Shown here in pieces: positions 47,527-55,473 of a DNA stretch of 64,000 bases. Position 1 is the first letter of the stretch. Each line of letters starts with the position of its first letter. Below the pieces are notes generated by a model that saw nothing but the letters and a program-made list of their open reading frames with translations, had not been told where the DNA came from and searched no databases. The position numbers and the translations under genes are program-made. Source of the stretch: Shouchella tritolerans (GTDB lineage: Bacteria; Bacillota; Bacilli; Bacillales; Bacillaceae_D); NCBI RefSeq assembly GCF_025770735.1, contig NZ_JAODPB010000004.1, forward strand, positions 1 through 64,000. The letters are read 5' to 3'.

Positions 47527-48450
47527 TTATCCACTTATTGCTTTTTCAATGAAATTTCTACTGCAAAACCCTTCGACTTCCGATTCCTTATAATGTTTTA
47601 ATAGTTCGTTCACTAAATGTTCATACATGCCAGCATGCTCTAATTTGTCTACATGAACTGAGATGCCATCGAAGTCTGAGCCAAAACCGATATGATCGAT
47701 CCCGCCTCGGCTCGCTATGTGGTCGATATGACAAAGGAGGTCGCGAATGGAGGCGCCAAGCTCGCTTTTTATAAAAGTGGGAAAGAAAACAACGCCAATG
47801 AAACTGTCGCTTGCAATCAGGGCATCGATTTGGTCATCGTGCAAATTGCGGGGATGATGGCAAACAGCATACGCATTTGAATGGCTGGCAATCGTTTTTT
47901 TTGAGCATTCAAGGACATCCCAAAACGCAGCGATGCTCAAATGAGAGACATCATTTAGCACATGGTGTTTGTTATTCAATGCGATCACTTTTTTGCCAAA
48001 TTCGGTCAGTCCGGCGCCACGCATTTCCCCAATACCATCGGCGCATAAATTGGCGTCATTCCATGTTAAGCCAATGGAGGAAACCCCTTTCTCATACAAC
48101 CATTCCAATTTGCCCATATCTGTTCCTAAAGCATCCATCCCTTCTAAAGCAAGGACAGCGCCAATTTCTCCCTCTTTCAAGGAAGCAATTTCATCCAATG
48201 AGCGAATCGCCTTCATGTTAGGCACAGCAAGGACACGCTCATAGAATGCATTCATTTGCTTTTGCACCACTTGAAATTTTGATTCTTGCGGCACGGTTGA
48301 CGGCACCCAAATCGCAAAAAACTGAACAAACACATTCCCTTGTTTTAACCTTGCTGCATTTGTTGCAATGTCTTCGTCATCGGCAAACGCTTTGTCCTCA
48401 TCACGCCACAGTTTATAAAGAGCATCACAGTGTGTGTCAATTATCTTCAT
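47527..48450 (-). CDS. Membrane-type dipeptidase (M19)
   Basis: 307 residues. Zinc ligands: His-x-Asp in IIDTHCDALY, Glu in LALEGMDAL, His in DVSHLS and IASHSNA; Asp in GFGSDFDGI. The LTWNDANLCADG motif is family-typical. Cytosolic, as there is no signal peptide. Hydrolyses dipeptides, including D-amino-acid ones in some relatives. Confidence 0.92.
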   Translation of the reverse strand: MKIIDTHCDALYKLWRDEDKAFADDEDIATNAARLKQGNVFVQFFAIWVPSTVPQESKFQVVQKQMNAFYERVLAVPNMKAIRSLDEIASLKEGEIGAVLALEGMDALGTDMGKLEWLYEKGVSSIGLTWNDANLCADGIGEMRGAGLTEFGKKVIALNNKHHVLNDVSHLSIAAFWDVLECSKKTIASHSNAYAVCHHPRNLHDDQIDALIASDSFIGVVFFPTFIKSELGASIRDLLCHIDHIASRGGIDHIGFGSDFDGISVHVDKLEHAGMYEHLVNELLKHYKESEVEGFCSRNFIEKAISG

Positions 48451-48514
48451 GTCTCAAATCACCTTTCTTTCCCTTCTCTCATATTATAGAGCAGTTAAAA
48501 GGGATGGAGGTTTG

Positions 48515-48940
48515 ATGATGTCTGAACATTTCCCACGGAAGCCAGGGGGCGGCCATGACTTTATGGCGTCAATCGATCATTTTTTTCAATCGGCATTTCG
48601 GAACTTTTCAACACAATTGTTTGGCCCCTCCATACCGGTACGTATAAGAGAAGAACCAGACCGTTTTGTGATAGAGGCCGAACTTACAGGAATCAACAAA
48701 GAGCAAATTGAGTTGGAATCGCTGCGGCAAGCGCTTATAATCCGTGTTCGCCACAAAGGCGAAGTCACGACAATCGATGACGAAACGAAACTAATCACCA
48801 AACAACATGCTTCTTCCAAGAGTGAGCGCGCGATTCCTGTCCCATTTCCTTTTAATGAAGATGACATTCATGCCCATTATGAAAATGGTTTGCTGCGCAT
48901 CGTCATTAAAGGAAAGCGGAAAACGATTTCCATTAAATGA
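48515..48940 (+). CDS. Small heat-shock protein, Hsp20
   Basis: 141 residues from ATG 48515 (ATGGAGG upstream). Alpha-crystallin domain from about 45 on: VRIREEPDRFVIEAELTGIN, ENGLLRIVIKGKRK (A-x-x-NGvL-type motif), C-terminal tail ISIK. Hydrophobic, phenylalanine-rich N-terminus. An ATP-independent holdase chaperone, or spore-coat CotM-like. Followed by a YppG-like gene 14 bp on. Confidence 0.85.
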   Translation: MMSEHFPRKPGGGHDFMASIDHFFQSAFRNFSTQLFGPSIPVRIREEPDRFVIEAELTGINKEQIELESLRQALIIRVRHKGEVTTIDDETKLITKQHASSKSERAIPVPFPFNEDDIHAHYENGLLRIVIKGKRKTISIK

Positions 48941-48954
48941 AAGGAGGCTATGCC

Positions 48955-49269
48955 ATGTTTCCTGCGCCACGACGTCCCCATCATCAGCAAATGATCCACA
49001 ATCAGGCGTTTTTGCAACGGCAACAGCCTGGTTTTCAACATCCCCCTTATCAGCGCCGACCTTATCGCCAAATGCCACAGCCCTTCCAACAAAGCGGATA
49101 CCCGCAACAGGCGGCGCCTAAAAAGAAGTCAATCTGGACAGCTCCGTTTACAGACGATGAAGGAAAATTCGACCTCTCCCGAACAGCCACTTCAGTTGAT
49201 AAATTTGTGAAAACATTCCAGCAAGTGTCGCCGTATGTATCAAGAATTAGCAGTTTTTTCACTAGATAG
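48955..49269 (+). CDS. YppG-like protein
   Basis: 104 residues. The first 60 are Gln/Pro/His/Arg-rich and disordered; the end has WTAPFTDDEGKFDLSRTATS and VDKFVKTFQQVSPYVSRISS, the YppG family core. YppG is a spore coat-associated protein in B. subtilis. AAAGGAGG precedes ATG 48955. Likely cotranscribed with hsp20, hinting at a spore-coat role for both. Confidence 0.8.
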   Translation: MFPAPRRPHHQQMIHNQAFLQRQQPGFQHPPYQRRPYRQMPQPFQQSGYPQQAAPKKKSIWTAPFTDDEGKFDLSRTATSVDKFVKTFQQVSPYVSRISSFFTR

Positions 49270-49306
49270 CGCGTGCCAGGCTAAAGTGCTGCCTGGCACA
49301 AATGCC

Positions 49307-49648
49307 TTATTGTCCACAGCGGCTGCCGCCACTTTCTGCTGGCATGGAGCTTGAGCGGACTCGCTGGGCATAGGCAAGCACTCCTGTTGGTGCCATTAGC
49401 TTTAGTCCTTGTGATGGTACGTAGTCCACTTTTACTTCGTTCCCAATTTCCGCTTCTGCTTTTTCGTTATAAATCACCGTAAGCCCTTCAACCTCAACGA
49501 TTTGATCGCCTGCTTCCACGATACCTTCTTGGATAAAGTACTCCACCATTGTGCTACATTCATACGTATCCTTGGCGGCAATACGGACGATTTCATGCCC
49601 TCGTTCGCTTAGATAGGTATGGGCTGCAGCTGTTATCGTAATGTTCAT
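49307..49648 (-). CDS. Uncharacterised protein, possibly HesB/IscA-like
   Basis: 113 residues. Starts MNITITAAAHTYLSERG as HesB-like proteins do, has one Cys in TYECSTMVEYF and a late Cys in GGSRCGQ, and VEVEGLTVIYNEKAE. Cys spacing does not fit a full Fe-S scaffold, so this is only a fold suggestion. Confidence 0.55.
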   Translation of the reverse strand: MNITITAAAHTYLSERGHEIVRIAAKDTYECSTMVEYFIQEGIVEAGDQIVEVEGLTVIYNEKAEAEIGNEVKVDYVPSQGLKLMAPTGVLAYAQRVRSSSMPAESGGSRCGQ

Positions 49649-49688
49649 TCTTTCTCCTTCCTACGGCTAACTTGACCCGCGCGCTGCT

Positions 49689-50906
49689 TTACAACAATCC
49701 ATTTTGTTCAAACAAAAATGCATAAGGAATGTCAACAAAAACGTAAAGCTTGTCGTTAAGCGGATAAGAATAGGTGCGAATTTGCTCATCTCGTTCAATG
49801 TCTGTATATAAATCCGATAAGATCCCTTTTTTCTCTACATTCATCCGCACAATGTTCTCAAGAAAATAAGGGCGCCAGCTCCAGTTTTTAGCGCGGCTTT
49901 CTTTCAAAAGCAGCCAATTTCCTTCTGCATCTTTTTCTGCATTGGCCGATTGTTGGATGCCATCTTCATCGCAAATGTAGACGCGGAATGTATAAGGATT
50001 TAACGCTTTCGCCACGTTTAAAACAATTTCATCGTAGCCTTGGTCTTGTTTCAAACCCTTCATTGCTTGTTTTAATGTTTGCGACAATTGGTTAGACAGC
50101 GTAAACTGTGCCTTCATTTTTTCTCTTTCATAATGGATAAAGTGATGCATATCTTTTTTTAATTTGTCTTTAAAGCTGTTTTCATCGACAAACCCTTTGG
50201 TCGCTTGTCGAAAATAAGGACCTTGATAGTAGCGCCCACCGCTGCGCCACGCATAATTAAACTGTGCAAACGTCTCAACTCCTTGAAACAAAAGGGTCGC
50301 GCCAATTTTGCGGGCGAAAAGAGCTAACGGCTGGTGGACATCTCGATACAGCCCTGGCAACGAATTTTCTTCTAGAAACGAGCAGTTGACGCAAATAACA
50401 TTCGGTTTTAGCTTTGTGAACAACTCCAGCTGGTTGGCCACTGAATAATCGGCATTCACTGCAAGCTGCACGCCTAAGCTTTGCATATAGACCATCGTAT
50501 GTTTGACTTCCAGCAGCTCTTCAACGCTATGTTCACACACGATGTTGACAATGACACGCTTTAATGGGATGCCAAGTTGCTGCATTGCTTCCAGTCGGTC
50601 CAACAGCATCTGACCTGCCTGTTTTTTTAATAGCCTGACATCATAATTGAAATAAAGCATTTTTTTCCCGTTTTCAGCGGTGTACAAGTCAATTGCTTTT
50701 TTCTGCAAATCGTCTTCTAGTTCGAGGCGGTATTCGCTAGGAATGCTTCTATCTTCGAAAAACCAGTTCAGCTTGATCCGTTCATTTGCCTCCATCCAAT
50801 AAGGCTGGACTTCATAGCCAACCACTTGCTGTTTGTCTGCACTTACGATCGGAAGAAAAAAAGGGATAACCCGGTTCTTGTTCATCATAATATCTAGCGG
50901 GTCCAA
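49689..50906 (-). CDS. ykuI: YkuI-like degenerate EAL-domain protein
   Basis: 405 residues from TTG 50906 (starts like YkuI, LDPLDIM). N-terminal EAL domain (about 15-250) and a C-terminal YkuI_C PAS-like domain (NWSWRPYFLENIVRMNVEKK). The EAL core is eroded: the signature Glu motif reads GYEVQPYW, the metal Asp pair is AVNADYS and the substrate Lys/Asp region is PNVICVNCSFL. It should not hydrolyse c-di-GMP; it may be a sensor or adaptor. GAGAGGTGA upstream. Confidence 0.9.
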   Translation of the reverse strand: MDPLDIMMNKNRVIPFFLPIVSADKQQVVGYEVQPYWMEANERIKLNWFFEDRSIPSEYRLELEDDLQKKAIDLYTAENGKKMLYFNYDVRLLKKQAGQMLLDRLEAMQQLGIPLKRVIVNIVCEHSVEELLEVKHTMVYMQSLGVQLAVNADYSVANQLELFTKLKPNVICVNCSFLEENSLPGLYRDVHQPLALFARKIGATLLFQGVETFAQFNYAWRSGGRYYQGPYFRQATKGFVDENSFKDKLKKDMHHFIHYEREKMKAQFTLSNQLSQTLKQAMKGLKQDQGYDEIVLNVAKALNPYTFRVYICDEDGIQQSANAEKDAEGNWLLLKESRAKNWSWRPYFLENIVRMNVEKKGILSDLYTDIERDEQIRTYSYPLNDKLYVFVDIPYAFLFEQNGLL

Positions 50907-50958
50907 TGGAATCACCTCTCCCCCCATTGTACCATACTATCATCGTTCAAAAACGCGC

Positions 50959-51801
50959 TTATGTCTTTCTCAGAAACCGTTTCATCTGTTTCGCTATGAG
51001 GTTAGGCTGTTCCTCTGGCAACAAATGGCCACAGCGCTTTAGCAAAATGAGTTTGCTGTTTGCTAAGTCTTTTGCTAAACGCACACTTGTTTGCACAGGA
51101 ATAACGGGGTCTTCTCGTCCATTGATGATTAAACAAGGCTTGGCAATGGTTTGCAATTCTGTTGACGTTAAATCACCTTCCCTTTGCCGTGCAAGTTGGA
51201 TCAACCCCTTGCCAATCGAGGTGTCGCTAAGGGGCAAAGTATAGGCGCTAACCATTGCTTTCGTTACGACCCGCTTATCGTAAACAGCCTCACATAAAAA
51301 CGCCCGTACATCTTGGCGGCGAATGGCTGCGTAAATGGCCGGGGCCGCAAAAGGCAAATAGGATATAGCGCGGTATGTTCTTTTAACACGTTGTAAATAA
51401 CCAGAGCTTGCCAACAGCACAAGGCGTTCAATTTGGTCAGGGAATGCTTTGGCCGCATGCAGCGCCACTTGTCCGCCCATAGAATGGCCAACAATTGTCA
51501 CATAGGTGTGTCCAAGCCTAGCTGCCAGTTCAATGACAAGCCGGGCATAACCATAAAGGGAATAGACCGTTCCTGGTGCCTTACTTGAGCGGCCAAACAC
51601 AGGCAAATCACAACTGATCAGATGATAATCCTTGTGTAAATAAGGAATCAATTGATGAAAACAGGCTGATGATGCTAAAAAACCATGCAACAAAAGCAAC
51701 GTTCCTTTTGCTTCTTGCCCTTGGCAACGGTAGTATTCAAAATAAACGCTCGCTCCCTGGATGTATAGAAATGAGGTGCGATCCGGCCGAACCTTTTGCA
51801 C
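50959..51801 (-). CDS. Alpha/beta fold hydrolase
   Basis: 280 residues. Oxyanion part LLLHGFLASSACFHQ, nucleophile VGHSMGGQVAL, Asp in INGREDPVIP, His in RCGHLLPEEQP. No signal peptide. Cytosolic esterase or lyase of unknown substrate. Confidence 0.88.
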   Translation of the reverse strand: MQKVRPDRTSFLYIQGASVYFEYYRCQGQEAKGTLLLLHGFLASSACFHQLIPYLHKDYHLISCDLPVFGRSSKAPGTVYSLYGYARLVIELAARLGHTYVTIVGHSMGGQVALHAAKAFPDQIERLVLLASSGYLQRVKRTYRAISYLPFAAPAIYAAIRRQDVRAFLCEAVYDKRVVTKAMVSAYTLPLSDTSIGKGLIQLARQREGDLTSTELQTIAKPCLIINGREDPVIPVQTSVRLAKDLANSKLILLKRCGHLLPEEQPNLIAKQMKRFLRKT

Positions 51802-51842
51802 AATCAGCCCTCCCTTTTTGATTAGTGTTTCGCATGAACATA

Positions 51843-51868
51843 AAAAAAAACCGATTGCTCGGTTTTTT
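51843..51868. terminator. Terminator of metA
   Basis: AACCGA/TCGGTT stem with TTGC loop flanked by long A and T runs; works on either strand. Confidence 0.85.
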
Positions 51869-52778
51869 AATCATCTAAATGGTATGGGGTTTCTTGATAT
51901 ACGTAGTAATTAAGCCAATTAGAAAACAACAAATTCGAATGGGCACGCCATTGCAAAGGTGGGAGCGCATCGACATTGCCTTCTGGAAAATAATTGAACG
52001 GCGGATCACAGGCAATCCCACGTTTTACGTCGCGTTCGTATTCTTGTTTTAGTGTATGTGCATCATATTCAGAGTGGCCCATGACAAATACACGCTTCCC
52101 ATCTTTAGAAGAGGCAATATAGACACCCGCCTCTTCCGAAGAGCTTAAAACAATCAGCTCATCAACGCGCTCAATATCTTCGCGGCTAACCGTGGTATGG
52201 CGAGAATGGGGCGCGTAAAAAACATCGTCAAAGCCCCGTAGCAAATTGATGTTTTTCACATCTAGCTTGTGTGAATAGACGCCAAAAAGCTTTGTTGTAA
52301 GCGGCTTTTTCTTAATGCCATAATGGTGGTAAAGACCAGCTTGGGCACCCCAACAAATATGTAAAGTCGACGTGACATTGGTAGTCGTCCAATCAAGGAT
52401 AGACGTTAGTTCATTCCAATAATTGACATCATGGAAAGGCAGCGTCTCTACTGGGGCGCCAGTAATAATCATTCCGTCAAATTTTTGTTGTTTTACTTCA
52501 TCAATGGTTTTATAAAAAAGGTTCAAATGTTCTTTTGATGTATTGCGCGGCGAATGGGTGCTTGGATGCAACAGAGAAACATCGACTTGCAAAGGTGTGT
52601 TCCCTAACAGCCGTAGCAATTGTGTTTCGGTTTCTTGTTTAGTCGGCATTAAGTTTAAAATGCAAATTTTTAAAGGCCGGATATCTTGTGTGTACGCCCG
52701 ACTTTCATCCATTATAAAAATATTCTCTTTTAACAGAATTTCCTTCGCAGGTAGGTGATCTGGAATTTTTATCGGCAT
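51867..52778 (-). CDS. metAA: Homoserine O-acetyltransferase (MetA type)
   Basis: 303 residues. Catalytic Cys in [15 protein letters not shown], His/Glu in [12 protein letters not shown]. Residue 111 is Glu in [10 protein letters not shown]; a Glu there (versus Gly) marks acetyl-CoA rather than succinyl-CoA use in this family. First step of methionine synthesis. No S-box riboswitch is visible upstream. Start ATG 52778 chosen by homology (MPIKIPD). Confidence 0.93.
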   Translation of the reverse strand: MPIKIPDHLPAKEILLKENIFIMDESRAYTQDIRPLKICILNLMPTKQETETQLLRLLGNTPLQVDVSLLHPSTHSPRNTSKEHLNLFYKTIDEVKQQKFDGMIITGAPVETLPFHDVNYWNELTSILDWTTTNVTSTLHICWGAQAGLYHHYGIKKKPLTTKLFGVYSHKLDVKNINLLRGFDDVFYAPHSRHTTVSREDIERVDELIVLSSSEEAGVYIASSKDGKRVFVMGHSEYDAHTLKQEYERDVKRGIACDPPFNYFPEGNVDALPPLQWRAHSNLLFSNWLNYYVYQETPYHLDD

Positions 52779-52947
52779 GGCAACTCGCTCCCGCATCTTT
52801 GTTTTTAACCATCTTAACGCAATAAGGACAGTGTTTCAAGAATAGTGATGAAGTCAATAACCCCACTCAGACTGCTAGAAAACGCTTGCCAAACAACAAT
52901 GTATGCGAACGCTTGTCTACAGTCTAAGGCTATGCATTCGCATAGCC

Positions 52948-53427
52948 TTAGTCCGTTACTTCAATTGGAAAAAACAGTTGGCCCGTCCGAAAATGATCCG
53001 TATAAACGAGTTCGTAAGTGGTATCTTTCGGGACAATAAAGGCCACTTCGCCACTGACAGACCGCCCTGAAGAAATTTGACCACCGAGAATGCCCTTTGT
53101 TTCTACATTTGATTCATGGCTATACGCATAATGTTCACTGTCCATTAAAGTCAAATTCATTAACGAAAAATTAACGGTCGATTCCCGTTTGTTTTCAATC
53201 GTTAAATCGACTTTGATCAACAGCTCTTCCTCGTTCTCCTCTTTGACAGAATAACCATTTAATGTAATCTCGATATCACTAATCTCTTGCGACTCCTGTT
53301 TGTTCTCTTCTTGATCAGATGCGTTGCCTTGGACCGTTTCTGGTTTTGAAAGGCCGTTCGTCGCAAAACCGACTATCAACAAAAGACAAACAATCAAGCC
53401 TAGCAATACTAGCACTTTTTCTTTCAT
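52948..53427 (-). CDS. Secreted DUF4352-like protein
   Basis: 159 residues. Signal or anchor (about 3-24, VLVLLGLIVCLLLIVGFA), a Gln/Glu-rich linker and a telokin-like domain (IEITLNGYSVKEENEEELLI ... VDLTIENKRESTVNFSLMNL ... VSGEVAFIVPKDTTYEL), the DUF4352 pattern. A 12-bp hairpin (52924-52951) overlaps its stop. Function unknown; extracellular. Confidence 0.8.
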   Translation of the reverse strand: MKEKVLVLLGLIVCLLLIVGFATNGLSKPETVQGNASDQEENKQESQEISDIEITLNGYSVKEENEEELLIKVDLTIENKRESTVNFSLMNLTLMDSEHYAYSHESNVETKGILGGQISSGRSVSGEVAFIVPKDTTYELVYTDHFRTGQLFFPIEVTD

Positions 53428-53620
53428 CTTTTTCCTTCTCTCCCTATCATACATGCTCATACAACCCTATTTATATGAACCTCGTACGCTCGTCATGTCT
53501 GATTTGTACAGCATAAAGCATAACAAGAAGAAGCGGGAGAAAGACCTTTAGCCTTTCCCAGACTGTAGCCAAACGCTCGCATACAATTGTCGTTTGCCTC
53601 GATTTGACAAGCGTGTTCGA

Positions 53621-54451
53621 TCAGCCTTTCCACCATGTATCATATACACTTATCGGGTCTTTGCGTTTATGCGCTGTTGCCATATAACGCTTTTCTAATT
53701 TTTCCTGTATGGCGCTGTCAATGGGCTTGCCTTCCAGATAATCATCAATTTGCTCATACGTCATGCCAAGCGCTTCTTCATCAGGCAATCCTGGTTTGTC
53801 GTCTTCAAGATCTGCAGTTGGGACTTTTTGGTACAGTGCCTCTGGTGCGCCAAGTTCTTGGAGAAGCGCTTTGCCTTGTCGCTTGGTCAGTCCATATAGC
53901 GGAACGACATCGCAAGCCCCATCGCCAAATTTTGTAAAAAATCCAGTCACCGCTTCGGCAGCGTGGTCGGTACCAAGCACAAGGCATTGGTAGTGGGCAG
54001 CCAAATCAAATTGGACTTTCATCCGTTCCCGCGCTTTTGTATTGCCTTTTATAAACCCAGACAGCTCTTCTCCTGTCGCTTCCACAAAAGAGGCAACAGC
54101 AGCATCAACAGCTGGCTTAATGTTAACCGTATGGATCTTATCAGGACCAATAAACGACAGCGCCACTTGTGCATCTTCTTCATCATGCTGGACGCCATAA
54201 GGCAAACGAACGGCATGAAATTGGTACGTGCCTGGAGCTTTTTGATTGAGCTCATCTACCGCCATTTGCGCAAGTTTTGCCGCAAGCGTAGAATCCTGGC
54301 CTCCCGATATTCCAAGTACAAATCCTTTTGTGCCTGCTTTTAGCGTATAGTTTTTCAAAAAATCTACACGGGTGCGAATTTCTTCTTTTGGATCAATGTC
54401 TGCTTTCGTATGTAAGTCACGGCGAATGGAATCTTGGTTTACTTTCATCAT
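53621..54451 (-). CDS. nadE: NH3-dependent NAD+ synthetase
   Basis: 276 residues. PP-loop [55 protein letters not shown]; DWWxx-like end. Makes NAD from nicotinate adenine dinucleotide, ammonia and ATP. Its own ribosome binding site GGAGGT precedes ATG 54451/54448, so it can be translated alone. The frame continues upstream without a stop into a YneQ-like domain, so a 383-residue fusion is also possible. Confidence 0.93.
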   Translation of the reverse strand: MMKVNQDSIRRDLHTKADIDPKEEIRTRVDFLKNYTLKAGTKGFVLGISGGQDSTLAAKLAQMAVDELNQKAPGTYQFHAVRLPYGVQHDEEDAQVALSFIGPDKIHTVNIKPAVDAAVASFVEATGEELSGFIKGNTKARERMKVQFDLAAHYQCLVLGTDHAAEAVTGFFTKFGDGACDVVPLYGLTKRQGKALLQELGAPEALYQKVPTADLEDDKPGLPDEEALGMTYEQIDDYLEGKPIDSAIQEKLEKRYMATAHKRKDPISVYDTWWKG

Positions 54452-54772
54452 AAGACCTCCAGTGTTGTAAAGTTGCTTATGGAAACGGCGCAATTGGTCT
54501 AATTTTCCCTCCGCTGCTAAAATGGTGGCTTGCTTTTCCCCGAGCAAGTCGAAATGGGGAAATTCGTTGCGATTGTCGATCCACTGTGGGTTTAATCCGT
54601 ACGTTTTGCCCCATTCAATTAACTTAGAGACATCGACGCAAGCGGCCTTGGTAACAGTAGTCGCCTGGGGAAAGCGTGGGTCGTGCCAGTAATGGGTCAG
54701 AAACGCAATTTCCCCTGCCCGTGCTTTCGCTTTCCAGCCTTCTAGCTCCGTACGGTTAATGCCAAACGCCAT
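54452..54772 (-). CDS. yneQ: YneQ-like domain, in frame with nadE
   Basis: 107 residues: [56 protein letters not shown]. In B. subtilis yneQ is a separate short gene after yneP, as here. There is no stop between it and nadE ([17 protein letters not shown]), so either a stop was lost by a 1-bp indel or the two are truly fused. The usual stop is expected just before the nadE ribosome binding site. Function of YneQ is unknown. Confidence 0.75.
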
Positions 54773-54773
54773 T

Positions 54774-55196
54774 TTATTGCTCCTTCAACTCTTCATAACG
54801 TTGGTACCACTCAGGGAACGCCCGCTTAAAAGGAACTGGCTTGAACGTGTCTTTTTTCACAATCACATGTGTCGTCGACCCTGTTACACAAAGCTCCCCG
54901 TTTTGGTTCGTAATATCGTAGGCATAAACGGTTTTAACACCGTCATTTAGGGAAAGACGTGTCTCCACGATTGCCGTATCTCCGTAGCGGAGCGCCTTGC
55001 GGTAAGTTGCTTGCACATCATACACAGGAGCAAAGTAGCCATCTTCCTCCATCTTTACGTAGCTGTAACCGGCATCTTCAATATAAGCCGTACGACCAAG
55101 TTCAAAATATTTTAAGTAGTTAGCATGGTATACGACGCCCATCATGTCGGTGTCAGCGTACTGAGGAACAATTTTTGTTTGCACTTTATGGGTCAC
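54774..55196 (-). CDS. yneP: Acyl-CoA thioesterase, YneP-like (4HBT)
   Basis: 140 residues, hotdog fold. The active-site Asp/Tyr segment is [20 protein letters not shown], followed by [12 protein letters not shown]. Hydrolyses acyl-CoA. yneP-yneQ order as in B. subtilis; the yneQ ATG begins 1 bp after the yneP stop. Confidence 0.9.
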   Translation of the reverse strand: MTHKVQTKIVPQYADTDMMGVVYHANYLKYFELGRTAYIEDAGYSYVKMEEDGYFAPVYDVQATYRKALRYGDTAIVETRLSLNDGVKTVYAYDITNQNGELCVTGSTTHVIVKKDTFKPVPFKRAFPEWYQRYEELKEQ

Positions 55197-55437
55197 TACT
55201 TCCCCTCCTTTCTCCCGCCAAACCCTTTACCGAGTTTTCCATCAGTATAACACAGGTCGCTCTATTCCTAAAAACATTTCCGCCTTACTTTGCCTTATAA
55301 GCACCAGTATAAGCAAAAGGTCATAGTCCTATCATCCTTCTATCTCTCCACTATTTTATAAATAACCGTTCGCCAAACAACTAAACCTCTTTTTTTCACA
55401 TAGCAGTTCTCCCATTTTTTTGCAGTAAAGCAAAAAC

Positions 55438-55472
55438 AATAGCCCCTCCAGCTAATCGCTTTAGGGGCTATT
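55438..55472 (-). terminator. Terminator of the double AAA+ gene
   Basis: AATAGCCCCT / AGGGGCTATT with a 15-nt loop, followed on the minus strand by TTGTTTTTGC. The gap 55197-55437 shows no other gene. Confidence 0.8.
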
Positions 55473-55473
55473 G

